Positions 36,700-49,638 of a DNA stretch of 64,000 nucleotides are shown here, piece by piece. The position numbers were made by a program, and so were the translations under genes. Below the pieces are notes generated by a model. It was not told where the DNA came from. It ran no database searches and saw nothing but the letters and a program-made list of their open reading frames with translations. Each line of letters starts with the position of its first letter. The first letter of the stretch is position 1. Origin of the DNA: Absidia repens (Eukaryota; Mucoromycota; Mucoromycetes; Mucorales; Cunninghamellaceae); the NCBI GenBank assembly GCA_002105175.1, contig MCGE01000015.1, positions 496,001 to 560,000 on the forward strand. The letters are read 5' to 3'.

Positions 36700-37412
36700 A
36701 TAAGATAGAACTAAATAAAGTTGGTTAAGGGGAGAAAAAAAGATGAGGGCACCTATTTATAAAATGAATGTTACACGATGATCAATTAGCACGACTGCAG
36801 TGATTGGTATTTTTCAAAAGGATATAGACTCTTTTCGGGGTTTAAATGAATTGGGCCAAAAAATCTAGTTCTTGTTTGATACAAGTACTATAGGATATAC
36901 TTGTCCTTGGCAAAAATTGAAAGATGGGCGATCATCTACGTTGTTTTGTTGTTGTTGTCATTTGTTAAATTGCATGATGAATTCGCTTGATCTTGTTACT
37001 ACTGTTTCCTTATATTGGATGATTATCATAGTATTCATTCATTTAATATATATTTGAGCACACAGCAGTGTATACCTAATGTCGTGCATCAATTTTTTTG
37101 ATTATTTTTTAATCGCCGCAAAAGTTCAAATCTGCTGTCCCTCCTTTTTTAATTTTCAAAAAATTCTTTCCCCTTTTTATTTCTTCTTTCACTTTTCTTT
37201 CACTTTTTTCTTTGTCTTCCTCTCCCCTCTCACTCCTTCATTCCATATATTACTTTTTTTCTTCACTGAGAAAGAGTTCACCCTCTCCTTTATTTATTGT
37301 TACTTTTTATATTCCTCATCAAAGTACAGTACCACCTTTTTTTTTTTTGACACACAGTGTTCTGTGAACCTTTCTTCAATCATCTACCTTTTCTAGATTC
37401 CTGTTTCATTCA
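36700..37412. other. intergenic region upstream of kelch protein
   Basis: About 0.7 kb. The right half (37135-37400) is strongly T/C-rich, a typical leader for a well-expressed gene. The frames across it are Phe-rich artefacts of that composition. No gene called. Confidence 0.5.
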
Positions 37413-38047
37413 ATGAATCAACTCACATACATATTCCTTGCTTTACTGGCTTGGACATCAACAGTTCATGCTTACTTTTACGTGCCCAACTTTATGAGTA
37501 CCCTACCGTTTGGTGGTGGTATGGCCACAGCTCAACGCAACAACTCGATGATTTTATTTGGTGGCGAAACCGACTCGACTTCTTACACCAACACTTTATA
37601 TCAACTGACTCAAAACTCCACTGGATTTACCTGGGAAGCTTTACCTCAAAAGAATGCTGCTCAAGGTGTGGTCTATGCTCAAGCTATTGTGTCCAAGGAT
37701 CAATCTAGTTTGATGGTCATTGGCGGTCAAGGAAACTTCACTGCTTCATCCACCAACTCGTCCGCCAATGCCACCGCATTACCCCTTCAATTACAACTTT
37801 ACAACTTTGCTTCCTCCAGCTGGTCAACTTACGCTCCCAAAGCCGGTGCGCCTATTCCCAACAACCGTAAGCTCTTCAGTGCTACGTATATGGAATCTTC
37901 AAACAAAGTTTATATCTATGGTGGTGCCTCCGACGAACAAAATGTGTACAACGATCTTTGGGTGATGGATGGTTCTACTGCTGCATTCACTCCATTAAAA
38001 CCTTATTATTCTCGTTATGGACATACTGGTTCCATGACAAGGTAACC

Positions 38048-38080
<33 letters not shown>

Positions 38081-40637
38081 ATATGATCTGAGTTGTATTT
38101 TTATCAACATGTAAACTAACCTTTTTCTTCTTATTTAATTGATTTATTATAGTGATGGTAAATTGGTGATTATTGGTGGTGCCATTGTTTCTGGAAATCA
38201 AAATTCTTTAGCTTCCATGAATCAACTGACTATTTACGATACTACTTCTAATACTTGGTCTATTGTCAACACCACTGGCAATGTGCCTTCTCCTCGTAGC
38301 GATCATAGTGCTGTCATCAGTAAGTGGTTAAGTTACCAAAAAGAAATGTCTATATTGAAAATCCGCTATGAAATCTCACCCCGTTTCCGTTTCGTTTTAT
38401 AGCATCGGACGATAAGATTATTATTTTGGGTGGTAAGTCTAGTGATAATGATGATGATATATTTTTCTTACAGCGTGTTACTCACCATACTTTTATTCAC
38501 CTCCTTTACTGTTTTGATCTATTCTATAGGCGATAGTGGTGCTGTTGCTCGTAAGAAGCAATTTACTCGATCTGTCGCTATTTTGGATACAAAGACATGG
38601 ACCTGGTCTATCCCTAATATACAAGGTATTCTTCCATCTTCTCGCTCTTATGCTAGTGCTGCTATCTTGGATGGTCAACATGTTACCCTTGCCTTCGGTA
38701 ATAAAAAAAAATTAATCAAATTCCCCTTTATAAGACGTGATTGTTTCGATTCTTACTTCTTATTTTTTTTTTTTGCTACTATAATTATTATCTAGGTTCC
38801 GCCTTGAATGTTCAATACAACGATATCAACGTCATGGATATTGCTGGTAGTGCCTGGCTTCAATCATTCAGCGCTGAAGACGAATCTAGCTCATCTGGTC
38901 TTTCCACTGGCGTTATTGTTGGTGTTACCATTGCTTGTGTTGTCTTACTGGTGATCATCTTGTTCGTTCTTTGGAAGTTCCAAGCTTACATTCGCTTTTT
39001 GGTTACTCGTATCCACTCTGATATTTGGAAGCCAAGGTATAAAACAAAGATCCATACACAGATCAAACAATTATTCATTTTATTATTATCTTTATTTTTT
39101 GTATAATAGATCTGGTGAACCTATTTGGGCTGAAACTTTCCGTATCATTTTCCAAATCTTCTTCATCTTCATTTTTGCCTTATTCTTGGTATTTGTGATC
39201 AAGCAAGCTATTGATAGTCCCAACGTGATTCAACGTATTGAAACTGCTGCTGCTGAAGTCGAATCTCCCGGTACGTACTATCATATTACTATCGTACCGC
39301 AAACACACTTACTTATTGTGCTATCTTTTGACTTTTGTATAGATGTCCGTTTCTGTTTCGATGGATACAATGTCAACACCGCCAATCCCAATGATATCAA
39401 CAACCCTGGTGTCGCCTGTCAAACCGACGTCGGCTACTCATGTAACGACTACGTCCAAACACTCGATATGACGACATTCTCACCCATCTTCACCGACCAC
39501 CTCGGCAATGTACAATGTTATCTCTTCCGTGCACCAAATACTTTCAAGTTGGCATCCACGTCTGGACAAAACAACGGATCTCGTTTGATTTTCACCATGT
39601 ACGGCGACCAATCTATCACTGCTGCACGCGTCCACATCTCGGTGTATCCCAAGGCCATGGATCCCAATGCGTACATTTACGGCATCAACGATGACACACC
39701 TGTACTTTTGAACCAAGCCGATGTGCTCAGCTGGCAAAACGACGAACGCAACGACGTAGCTGCTACCAACATCTACTCCGTTGAACCCTTCACCTACAGT
39801 GCACTCTCGTACGAAATTGCCGATCACCGCTACTTGCAAGACGTCGGATGGAACTATGTCGGATTCTTACCCATCAGCAACAATACACCTGAAGTCACTA
39901 GCAACTTCCGATCTGAATCCCCCAACCCTCAATACACACTCAACCATGCCGATATCGGTGTGGTAGCCGTCTCACCCAATGCATTCACCGATATTGTCGA
40001 CCGTGAAGTCAAGATGTACACGCTCCTTAATGCGCTTGGCTTTGTGGGTGGTATCTTTGGTCTTTTGATTGCAGTGCAAGCATGGTTATTCGGGTTCCGT
40101 CCTCGTAGTCCTTGGGGTGTGGTCCACCGATGGTCGATGGGTGATATGAAACGATCTCTTTTACGTGGGTTACAAAGCAAATTCAAGACAACCGATGCAG
40201 CGGGTATTCCTCTGGTCCACCCTGTGCACAAACGCTTCAGTGTCAATGACTTTAACAACTTGGGTTACGAATCGGAAACGCAACGTATTGGTCGTGTCGA
40301 AGAACGAATGCAGGTCATGGAATTGTTATTCAAGGCATATTATGTGGATGATGAAGTGTTCCGGTCCTTGGATAACGCCAACAAGAACGCTCCTCCTGGT
40401 TATGATCAAGCGCATGGCGCCGGTACGCCTCTTTTCCCTTCGAATGAAAAGGTGGATTTGGCAAGAGCAGGTGCAGCCCCAGCAGGTACAGCATTATCAT
40501 CACCATCACCATCACAACCTTCCGGCGGCGGTCGATTCTCTCATATGTTCAATCATCGCAACAGTATGAATAGCGACTCTACCTCTCATCACCATTTGAC
40601 CGATACGACGGATAATCTCCATATGCGTGATGTTTGA
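37413..40637 (+). CDS. membrane protein with secreted kelch beta-propeller and multi-pass C-terminal half
   Basis: Seven exons (37413-38041, 38153-38319, 38403-38432, 38530-38697, 38796-39036, 39110-39270, 39343-40637) give 896 aa. Residues 1-20 look like a signal peptide. Residues about 25-350 contain repeated kelch units (ILFGGETDSTS, MVIGGQGN, KVYIYGGASDEQNVYNDLWV, LVIIGGAIVSGNQ, IIILGGDSGA) with many N-x-S/T sites. Single membrane spans follow at about 370-391 and 422-443. A second extracytoplasmic region (about 455-690, with paired Cys: VRFCFDGYN, VACQTDVGYSC) leads to a third span (about 692-714), then a polar, Ser/His/Pro-rich cytosolic tail. Kelch ectodomains with membrane anchors are known in fungi, but I do not recognise the second region. 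A cell-surface role is inference. Confidence 0.8.
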
Positions 40638-41242
40638 TCGCCTTGGTGATATTTCTTCAACCCCCCCCTTCTTTCTTACATCACCACCTTTCTTTTTTGT
40701 TTCATTTAGAAATTAGTCTTATTAGTTTAGTTATTTATTTATTGATATTTGTTCTTTTATTTCGTCCTTTTTTCATTTTCTTCATTCCCTCCACCCCTAC
40801 CCCTTAACCACTCTTTTCCCACCTTAGTTTAGGTCCTTTCCCTTTATATATATACTTCATACTAGTCAATAAAAAAAAATTCATATCAAAGTTATTTTAG
40901 TTTTTGATACACAATCTAGACCCCAGTCTGGCGCCCTTGAAAAAAAAAAAAAAAAAAAGACATTGCGCACTTTACTAAATTTGGATAATTTATATTTTTT
41001 TGTTTGAATTGATAGATAGACAAATATATATATTGACGTAATGAAAAAAGTTTATTGAAATGAATATAAATAAAAAATGATATTGACTAAAACTACAAAA
41101 TGATTCTAAGGAGACATGGTAGGAGAAGGGTGCGTATATATTAATAGTATATGTGTGTGTATGATATGGAGGGGGGAGGGAGTTGTATATTTGTGTATGT
41201 GTGTGGGATGGAGATCGCGGAAGGGGAAAAAAAAAATCCAAA
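40638..41242. other. convergent 3' intergenic region kelch protein / MTF1
   Basis: The kelch gene 3' UTR is C/T-rich with an AATAAA near 40867. On the other strand TTTATT near 41051 could serve MTF1. No gene; the minus frame at 40990-41466 is a shadow running into the MTF1 last exon. Confidence 0.5.
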
Positions 41243-41693
41243 TCAGATGGCGGTTTGGGAATCTTCGAAAAGGACTTTAGGTCGTAAAGGCCATTGGTCA
41301 AACTTGATAGCCACTTCATCGATTTGACTTGCCGACATATTACCAACAAGAATATTTGAATCAAAAGAAAGTCGACCAAGAATAATATCAGCACCAGGAC
41401 CAAGTGTACTATTGACATAGTATGATCAAAAGAAACAAAAGTCATAGGTGAGTCAAATGAAATCAAATGGAATTTCTTTCTCCATTTTTCACTTACCGGA
41501 CCATTTTGTTGAGAGGTTGCTTTTGCATTACAAAGATATGCTTCAGCACATATTCAAACACATCCCATTCAGCTAAAACGAAAAAGAAAAAAAGAATTTG
41601 AGTTTTAATTCTGTCGCCTGGGACCAGGATGGGGAAGGGTTACCTTTGATGTTGGCTTTGTTGTTAGGGACAATATGGACTAGATGATATGAG

Positions 41694-41728
<35 letters not shown>

Positions 41729-42902
41729 TCAGAATTTTTCCGTCAGATGATACTCATTCGACTTACATTGAGATACACCGATTCTGGGGATGGTGAATAA
41801 ATCAGGTTGATATCCGCACATGCTTCCGAGACTACACCCATTTTACATCTTTCCTTTGATCCAGCAGCCGCAGTGAATTTCTATAAATAGTCATCAATGA
41901 TAATAATAATATAATAGTTCAGTCGATGTATTTTCTTGTGGTTTGCTTTTTTCAGTGGTTTGAAATTGTACCTGATATAATTGATCGGGGATCCATAAAG
42001 CCATTTGAATTCTACCTATAGAGTGCAAGGCCATCTTGTTCACGATACAGGTCGCAAATTGAGCCAGCAATTGCTCCCCTTTGGCTGATTTTGGCAATGT
42101 GCCCGTGAAGAGAATGTTTGGATGGACTGAAAAAGAAAAGACAAGTTTAAGTTTCATGCGCCTTTTTTTTTGGAGAGGCGGTGGTGTCCTAATAAAGGAG
42201 TTTGCTTGCTTACCTTTGCTCCAATCAGGGTTGATGTATTTACCAAGGTATGTATTGTCTTTCAATTCCACATAAGTCTTCCAGTCGTAGCCATCTTTTT
42301 TTAAAGGAATGATCGACCCATCACTTTCATCTGCCAATGCCTATTGAATAAAAAGAAAAGGGGGGAGAAGAGAGAGAAGTTGGTATGACGATTCTATAGC
42401 GGTGTAGCGTTTGTGATATGTTACGTACCTGAATTTCATGCAAGTAATTGACGTTGGGTTCGAGAGAATATATTTTGTTGAATCCACCATTGAATAAAGC
42501 CGATGTCCAAACACCTAAACCTATAATGATAAAGAAAAAGCGGGAAGCGAATGTCAGTACGAAATACCTAACAGCTGTCATATTTTATAGAGTGTGAGTG
42601 TTACCTGGATTGATTTCCACCACCGTCATGTTGTCCATCGCAGCATCACTCCACCTTGTGTGTTGTCGTAGCTTCTCAAATCCAGTATCTATTTCAGAAA
42701 TATAATCAGGAGTTAATGAGAACGCGATGTATATGTATATAATATATGCAACCAAGTCTGTCCGATATAAATGGATCTTACCAGCAGCAACCTGATCGGC
42801 AAGTGTACATCGTGGCGTTCTTGCTGCACCTTTGTTTCGGAATTTTTTACTCCAAGCAGAAAGCGCAGGTACCTTGGGGACCAATGATCGTATGGAAGAC
42901 AT
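41243..42902 (-). CDS. MTF1: mitochondrial transcription factor of the rRNA dimethylase fold (Mtf1/mtTFB)
   Basis: Partner of the mitochondrial RNA polymerase, related to KsgA/Dim1 adenine methylases. Nine exons (42902-42782, 42688-42605, 42514-42429, 42340-42214, 42126-41972, 41880-41767, 41695-41644, 41572-41497, 41408-41243) give 326 aa. The N-terminus (MSSIRSLVPKVPALSAWSKK) is basic and Ser-rich, consistent with a mitochondrial presequence. Motif I reads VVEINPGVWTSALF (about 63-76) where active methylases have EIGPGxG. The later block VGNMSASQIDEVAIKFDQWP and SFDSNILVGN fit fungal Mtf1 relatives. The altered motif I favours a transcription factor over a methylase, but residual binding of S-adenosylmethionine cannot be excluded. 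Confidence 0.72.
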
Positions 42903-43381
42903 GAATGAGCTTCGAGTGAAGGGGAAGAGAAAAAAAAAAAAGAGAAAAAAAAAGAAACTGTTTTCCCTTTCCCCGGACCCAGCCACCCCTCCCCTTTTCG
43001 GGTAATTCAGATCCCGCCCAGAACAAATTTCAACTGTAAAAATGGGCCAAAAGATCTTCATTGCTGCCCGCCGCCATTGTATAACTGACAGTTTGATCAC
43101 GCACCCTTTTTTTCATGTAGAGAAAATAGAAGATATAAAGGACATTGTATATTTTATTTTGACTTTTTAATAAAAACAAGGGATATGTAATAAATGAATA
43201 TATACAAAACAAAAAGAATAGAGCATATATAGTATACTAAAATAGATAAATAAAACTGAGCATGGGAGGTGGCGAGGTGGAGGGGAGTTGTCTAAAATAA
43301 CTAAATGAAGGGAATCTATCTCGAATTAATCATTGACATCGCCAGCCAAACCAAATCAAAATCAAAATCAAAATCAAATCA
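42903..43381. other. intergenic region RIB3 / MTF1
   Basis: MTF1 promoter (A-rich tracts 42932-42957) and RIB3 3' region. A short CAAAATCAAAATCAAAATCA tandem lies just downstream of the RIB3 stop (43355-43380). No gene. Confidence 0.5.
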
Positions 43382-44285
43382 TCATGCGTGTTGTCTAGCT
43401 ACCACTTGTCGCTTATAAGCAATAAGGTCCTTGATGGTGATCATCTTGATATCATGTTTCTTGGCAAAAGCAAAACAGTCGTCTCGTCGTGCCATACTTC
43501 CCGTGGGGTCTTCTTCCTTGACCAGCTCACCAATACAAGCAACAGGAGGTAGGCCTGCCAATTCACAAAGATCCACACCAGCTTCTGTATGACCAAATCG
43601 TTCAAAAGTACCCCCTGGCACGGCACGTAAAGGAAGAATATGGCCTGGGCGAGAAAAGTCGTCTGGACGTGCAGTAGGATCGGCTAATTTCCGTGATGTC
43701 AACGCTCGATCATGTGCTGAAATCCCTGTGGTGGTTCCATGTGCATAATCTACTGAGATGGTGTACGCTGTACGCATCAATTCTGTGTTCTTGGGAACCA
43801 TCAAAGGTAACGAGAGTTCATCCAGTCTTTCACCCGTCGTTGGTACACATACGTAGCCACTGCATGTATTCAGTAAAATCATTTTTCGTTAGTAAGTTTA
43901 TTCTTCTAACCATCATGTTCTTTTGTGTCGGTAACATCCTTCAACCCTCACTCCTCTTCACTCACTCATTCACTCACTGCCCTCACCCTCCCCCCACCTC
44001 ATCCCGTGCTCTAAGACATATATTATATTATTCACTTACCTTGAATATTTGATCAAAAAGGCCATTTGTTCAGTAGAGACATTTTGGGCAGCAACAATCA
44101 AATCACCTTCGTTTTCCCGATCTTCATTGTCCATGACAAGTACAAACTTATTGGCAGCTATGAAGAGAAACAGTTTCATTTGTCAGCCAAAACATTCTAT
44201 TTCACATTCAATCATCACACTTACCAAAGTCTGTCAGTGCTTCTTCTACCGAATTGAATTCGGGTTCAGTATATTTTTGTTGCAT
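43382..44285 (-). CDS. RIB3: 3,4-dihydroxy-2-butanone-4-phosphate synthase
   Basis: Converts ribulose-5-phosphate to formate and the four-carbon precursor of riboflavin. Three exons (44285-44225, 44157-44040, 43859-43382) give 218 aa, the normal length for the stand-alone fungal enzyme (no GTP cyclohydrolase II domain). Active-site signatures are intact: [11 protein letters not shown] (residues 30-40), [11 protein letters not shown] (102-112), the RPGHILPL loop (130-137) and GHTEAGVDL (149-157). The start [17 protein letters not shown] agrees with family N-termini. Donors are GTAAGT and acceptors TAG/CAG. Confidence 0.95.
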
Positions 44286-45061
44286 TTGTAGTTGATAGAT
44301 ATAGTGTAATTTGGAGTACAAAAAAGTAGTAGATAGAGGAAGAAAAATGAAATCAAGTAAAAAATGCTGACAGCGTGGTTTTAAAAAAAGATTTCATGTG
44401 TCATCACCAAGTAAGCAATGACTGATAGGTTGTTCGTTCATCGGAGTTTTTACTCCCCACAAAAAAGTTTATATCACCTCCGTCCGGAATGTTTTTGCCG
44501 GTTTCCACTCACACACACACGTAAATGTTTCCCTCGAGATTGACCATGCTCTTTACATGCAAACATTATTTTTACACCCTTAACTTACCGATTTTCCAAA
44601 AAAAGGAAGTATTTTTTATTTAAAATATTGCTCACATGGTAAGGCTAGCCTCTGCTGTATCGAAATCGGTGTTCATAATCATATAGTAAAAGATCTTTAG
44701 TCTTGTCTGTGCACGTTCAAATTAAGCATTTTGTACAAGGTCGCTTGATAAAAATAAAGAGGGGACCACATTCTATAGGAATCCCTGAAATCAAATTAAT
44801 GAATTCTTTTTTCTTTGAGTACTACAGTGCACAGTAGGACTAGATGTTTTGCATACGGTATGTACACAGTACATCTCGTCACCCGATATGTAACATATGA
44901 TATCTTGGCTGAATAGAAAACATTGAATCTGTAATCCACAAATATTTAAGAAAGAAAAAATTCAGTATTATCATCTTTTTTTTTCTGTTGTCTTCTTTTA
45001 TTTATCAAGTTTTTGAATTGCAAGAAACACACCCCAAAAAAAAAAAAAAATTACAGTTACC
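44286..45061. other. divergent promoter region RIB3 / P450-1
   Basis: About 0.8 kb between divergent genes. It contains a GTAC/ACAGTAC cluster (44818-44875) and, just before the P450 start, a T run and an A run (45040-45053). No gene seen. Confidence 0.5.
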
Positions 45062-47425
45062 ATGTTTGATCCAACGAAATTGGCCATCAGCGACAAGCAA
45101 CAAGGACTAGTGATTTCCATGGCGGCTTTGGCCACAGGACTGAGTGCTTGCTATTATCTATGGTCACCATCAAAAAATAGTGCAGATGATAATACTACTG
45201 GAAAAAATGTATACAGGGAAGTACCTACAGCCGGTTCTTCTATACCTTACTTCGGTACGTATTTTAAAAAAATTATTTGTACGATTCATACTTTTAACTT
45301 ATGCGGCGGGATTTTAATTTATTTATTATTTGAAAAATTCTCATCCATCGATTTCTTTTGTAGGCCATCTCTTTTCTCTTGGTGAAATACCAGGCCGTAC
45401 AGTTACAAAATGGAACCAAGAACTTGGTAAATAACACATTGAAAAAAAAAAAAAAAAATCAATCTGTATCAACATTTCTCAATTGTTTTGTTTTATTTTC
45501 AGGGCCTATGATCCAACTCAACATGGGCAGTCAAGTTTGGTATGTGATCAATGACCCCATGTTAGCCCATGAGATCTTTGTCACGAAAGGCGCGGTCACT
45601 TCGGATCGTCCTATTCACACTTTCTTTGATTATTACACCCATGGTGGCAGGTAAATATATACCAAGAAAGCAACCCCCCCAGCATATATGGGAGCCAACT
45701 GACTTGACAGTTTGGGTGATGCGCGTTTTGGTTACTAACAGTCCCTCCTGCCTTGTTATATTTATAGAGGTATCTCTTTTGCCAACGGCTCGAAAACCTG
45801 GAAGAAATCAAGAACTGCAGCCTTGGCTGTCCTTGCTCCTCAACGTGTGAATGATTTAACGGATGTGTCATTGTACGAAGCGGATAACTTAGTGGAACAG
45901 CTCCTAGAGCGAACAGCACTCTATGGTCATGTGGATCCCAGCACTATCTTGCAAGCTGCTTCTTTGAATGTGGTTTTATTGACGTGTTTTGGAAAACGTG
46001 TGGAATCCGTAGAAGATCCATTATTCAAGGTAAGGGACCTTCAACCTATCTGATGATTTGTCATGGCTACTAAAATTATTCCCCACTTTACTTTTTCTTT
46101 AAAAAAAAAAAAATTAGGACATTATGAATTTTGTCATACCAACTGTAAAGCATGCAGGATCAGAAGGAAGTCTCTCGCAATTCCTTCCCATATTTGGCTT
46201 GGTGGATGCTCTTGTTGGAAAGAAGCGGGTTTTTGCTGACTTTGTATCCAAGGTCCGTGATCCTCTGTTTGCCAGACTCATTAAAGATGCTCTTTCTGGT
46301 GACAAGGACTGTTATGTCAAACGCTTCGAAGAATACGATCTTGATGAAACGGATCTCATTGTGATTATGTGTAAGTAAACGCCCTCCCCCTCCCCCTCCT
46401 CCTCTCGCCAATCATCCAAGCTTCACTTGATAACTTCTTTTTCTAATATATATATATATATATTTATTTATTTTTAAAATAGCTGATTTTTTGGCTGCTG
46501 GCTCCGATACCATCTCAGTAACCATATCCTGGCTGTTTGTAATTCTTGTCTCACGTCCCGACATTCAGCAAAAGTTGCGAAACGAAGTGGATGCCTTTGT
46601 CAAAGTACACAAAAGACTGCCCACCTTTGAAGAACGAAATCAGATGCCTTACCTCATAGCTGTGCAGAAAGAAAGTTTACGCTTCCGCTCCATTACTTAC
46701 TTTGGGATCCCTCACCGCGCAAACAAGGATAGTAAGTCAAAGGGAAAATATACATATATGTATAACTCTTTTTCTCAGGATTGGTTGGGATGGATGAGAG
46801 ATGGGGCTTTGCAAAACAGACCAATACTCATGTGGACCTTTATTTATATTTATATTTAGTCGTTGTCCGTGATTATCTCATTCCCAAAGACACTGTGTTG
46901 GTACCCAATATGATCGGAATGCATATGAATGAAGATATATACGATGAACCTTACGTCTTCAATCCTGACCGTTTTTTGGGCAATACTGGAACGATGTTCT
47001 CGTCCGCAAACGGTAATATCGCCAAACGTGATCAATACAACTTTGGCTGGGGAAGGTATTAAAAAAAAAAAAAAAAGGTATGGTTCTAATCACTGCCCCA
47101 TTATCTCACTTTTTTTTTTTTTTTTGACCTATAGACGCATTTGTCCTGGTATTCACTTGGTAAGCGATAATCCTCGAGCCACTATGTTTGTCATTATTAC
47201 TAATATCTAATCTTTTTTTCACACGTACTATAGGCCGAAGTCGAAATGTTCCATATGTGTACAAGAATATTTGCCAACTGTGTGATTACTGGCTCATTGG
47301 ATGAAAATGGAAACGAAGTCCTTATTGATATGGATGCTGCTAGTAATTGCGGCATTGTCCTGACACCTAGTCCATACAAAGCCAGATTTATTCCCCGTAC
47401 TGATTCCCCTTTACGTAGTCTTTGA
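45062..47425 (+). CDS. cytochrome P450, copy 1 of a convergent pair
   Basis: Haem monooxygenase anchored in the ER. Nine exons (45062-45254, 45364-45426, 45503-45650, 45768-46029, 46118-46370, 46483-46731, 46860-47055, 47135-47159, 47234-47425) give 526 aa. An N-terminal anchor (about 14-35, GLVISMAALATGLSACYYLW) is followed by a Pro-containing hinge. I-helix AAGSDTIS lies at 311-318. The ExxR motif is ESLR (370-373). PDRF is present, and the haem loop FGWGRRICPG has the thiolate Cys at 458. All key residues are present. It faces a paralogue at 49269-51783 with the same exon plan. Substrate unknown; such families are expanded in Mucorales. Confidence 0.92.
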
Positions 47426-49268
47426 ACAATGTCTTTTGAAATAAAATAAATAAATAAAAAACACACCTATTATTTATTCAAATTATATATCTACATGTGG
47501 TTTATTATTGTTGGGAATGCTGCGCATGTCATGGATGTAACAGTGATTGATGTAATAGCAGTTCTTGGAGCATCATGTTATTATTCTTTTGGGGAGATAA
47601 GGACAAAAAATACAACAATTCCAAGGTACCGTGTGAAACGCTATTATAGATAACAAATATTATTTCGGTATATGACGCAGTTAGGGCTTTATCACACAGA
47701 TGTAGCGTGCAAAAACAAAAAAAAACAAAAAAGATAAAAAAGGAGGGCATGAATGTTGGATGAACTTCCATTTTCAGGGCATACATTCGCAGTAGGGTTA
47801 CAACTGCACCAGCAATAAGATATCGACGGGAACACGAATTTTCATCGTTATTGAGGGTAATATAGTTATTCTTATGCTGTATTCATCAATAAGTGACCTT
47901 CTGAGAACAATGAGAAACTGGTATGTCATACAATTTCAATATTTATTTATTTTTTTATTCCACTTACTTTCTCTTTCACCATACCTTATTTTATATTTTA
48001 CCTTCTCATGAATTTAACCTCGCCATTTGACTATTCTTTATTGTTCAGGACTTATTTCGTCAATCTATTTTATTGTTATCTTTGTATTCTTGTTTTATAT
48101 TCTTCACTTTAATTAATAAGGGTACAATTGCCTTTCACAGGTGGATATTATTTACGACAGAACAAAACCACTGGAAGTATTTCAAATCCCGCCCACGTGA
48201 ACATTTATTTACTCCCAGTTTCGCTCTTCTTTCTTTTTCCTTCTTTAATTCTTCACAATTGTGGCATCTATGTAGTTATGGTAGATTTAGAACAGTGTTA
48301 GGACTAGTTTAGAAGCGTTTTCAGCTCAGGAATTACAAGATGCATGGGGAAGCCCTTCCATTTTGGATTCAGGATCTGGAACCACGCATTAGTTGGTGTT
48401 TGGAAGCGTCCATTGGCTTAGTTCAGACTTAGTTTGTCATAGTTTGTATCTATATCTAAATAAACTATATATATATATATATACATTATTTAATGAAGAT
48501 TGTCCCATTAACCTCTCCCATGACTTGTGTAATAGATCCCGTTTGTACTAACATCACTCCTTTTATAAAGCGTTACCGTTGTTATGATTCAATAACATAC
48601 ATCCCTTAATACTCTTTCTCATTTCTTACAGTACATCAGTTCCTTTTTTACACCCATACATTTAGATTAGTGCTGATCATTCTTCAAATCTCACTGAGTC
48701 ATTGTCCCTCTAGTAGATCCTTCCTTTGTTACAATGAACCCCTCTCTCACTTTTAGTATTTTGTCAATATGCTTCAATAAAATATGTCTTTTTATCAACC
48801 ATACTCTGACTCATCGAATAGTAACAAGTGTCACTATTGTAACAGTTTTGTGAGCGTTCTACCAAACGCCTACTTTCTAGTTCACCCACAACAACTACTT
48901 TCCCACGGAATGATAGATAGCTTAAATCACTTAATCACTCCCTCCCTTTATTGCAAAAGACGAAGACCATTTATCCTATTGCATCAAAACATGTACAAAG
49001 AAACCCAAACCCTGTAACTCCCAGTAATTCTATCATTTCTTAAAGCTTTAGTCGAACATCAGAGCGTCTATTACGTCTTACAACAAAAACAACCCAATAA
49101 TGTTTCAAAGATTGTTATCATATCAATTACTGAAGATACTTGATTTTTGCACTAACCCCACCCGTCTATAAAAAGAATACCGATCAATTCCCCCTCCCAA
49201 AAAAACCCCCCAGGAGCTAAATAAAACATACATATAAAAAGGAAGACTTTATTATTTCAAAGATATAT
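47426..49268. other. region between the convergent P450 genes, holding element copy 3
   Basis: 1.8 kb between the two stop codons. P450-1 polyadenylation signals (AATAAAATAAATAAATAAA) lie just after its stop; P450-2 signals (TTTATT) lie near 49248. The centre (48173-48910) is a dispersed 0.7-kb element. No other gene seen. Confidence 0.55.
48173..48910 (+). repeat. dispersed 0.7-kb element, copy 3
   Basis: Forward copy. Opens GGAAGTATTTCAAATCCCGC, then CACGTG (48194-48199), a T/C tract, AGGACTAGTTTAGAAGCG, TTCAGCTCAGGAATTACAAG and CATTTTGGATTCAGGATCTG, and an AAATAAACTATATAT signal near 48455. The distal half (CATGACTTGTGTAATAGATC, GTTACAATGAACCCC, TTCAATAAAATATGTC) matches the other copies. 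Confidence 0.75.
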
Positions 49269-49594
49269 TTAAATGGTATGTAAAGGGGAATCACTACGAG
49301 GAATGAATCTAATGTTATATGATGATGGCAACAAAACAATACCAGCATTGCGAGCATCGTCCAGACTAATAGGAACTTCCTTGCCATTGCTATCCAGTGG
49401 GGCTGCAATCTTGGAAGTAGCGAAGATTCTTGTGCACATATGGAACATTTCGACTTCGGCCTATAATAATGATAATAATATTAATAATAAAGGGAGGGGG
49501 ATGCATCATGGTTAGTAAATCAAAAGTTGTGTCTGTGACATGATTCTCGCTTTTTATTTCACTTACCAAATGAATACCAGGGCAGATACGTCTA

Positions 49595-49638
<44 letters not shown>

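Noticed and set aside
42585..43100. Longer N-terminal version of the MTF1 protein
   Set aside because: The upstream extension is poly-Phe from an A-rich tract; the MSSIRS start gives a normal mitochondrial presequence.
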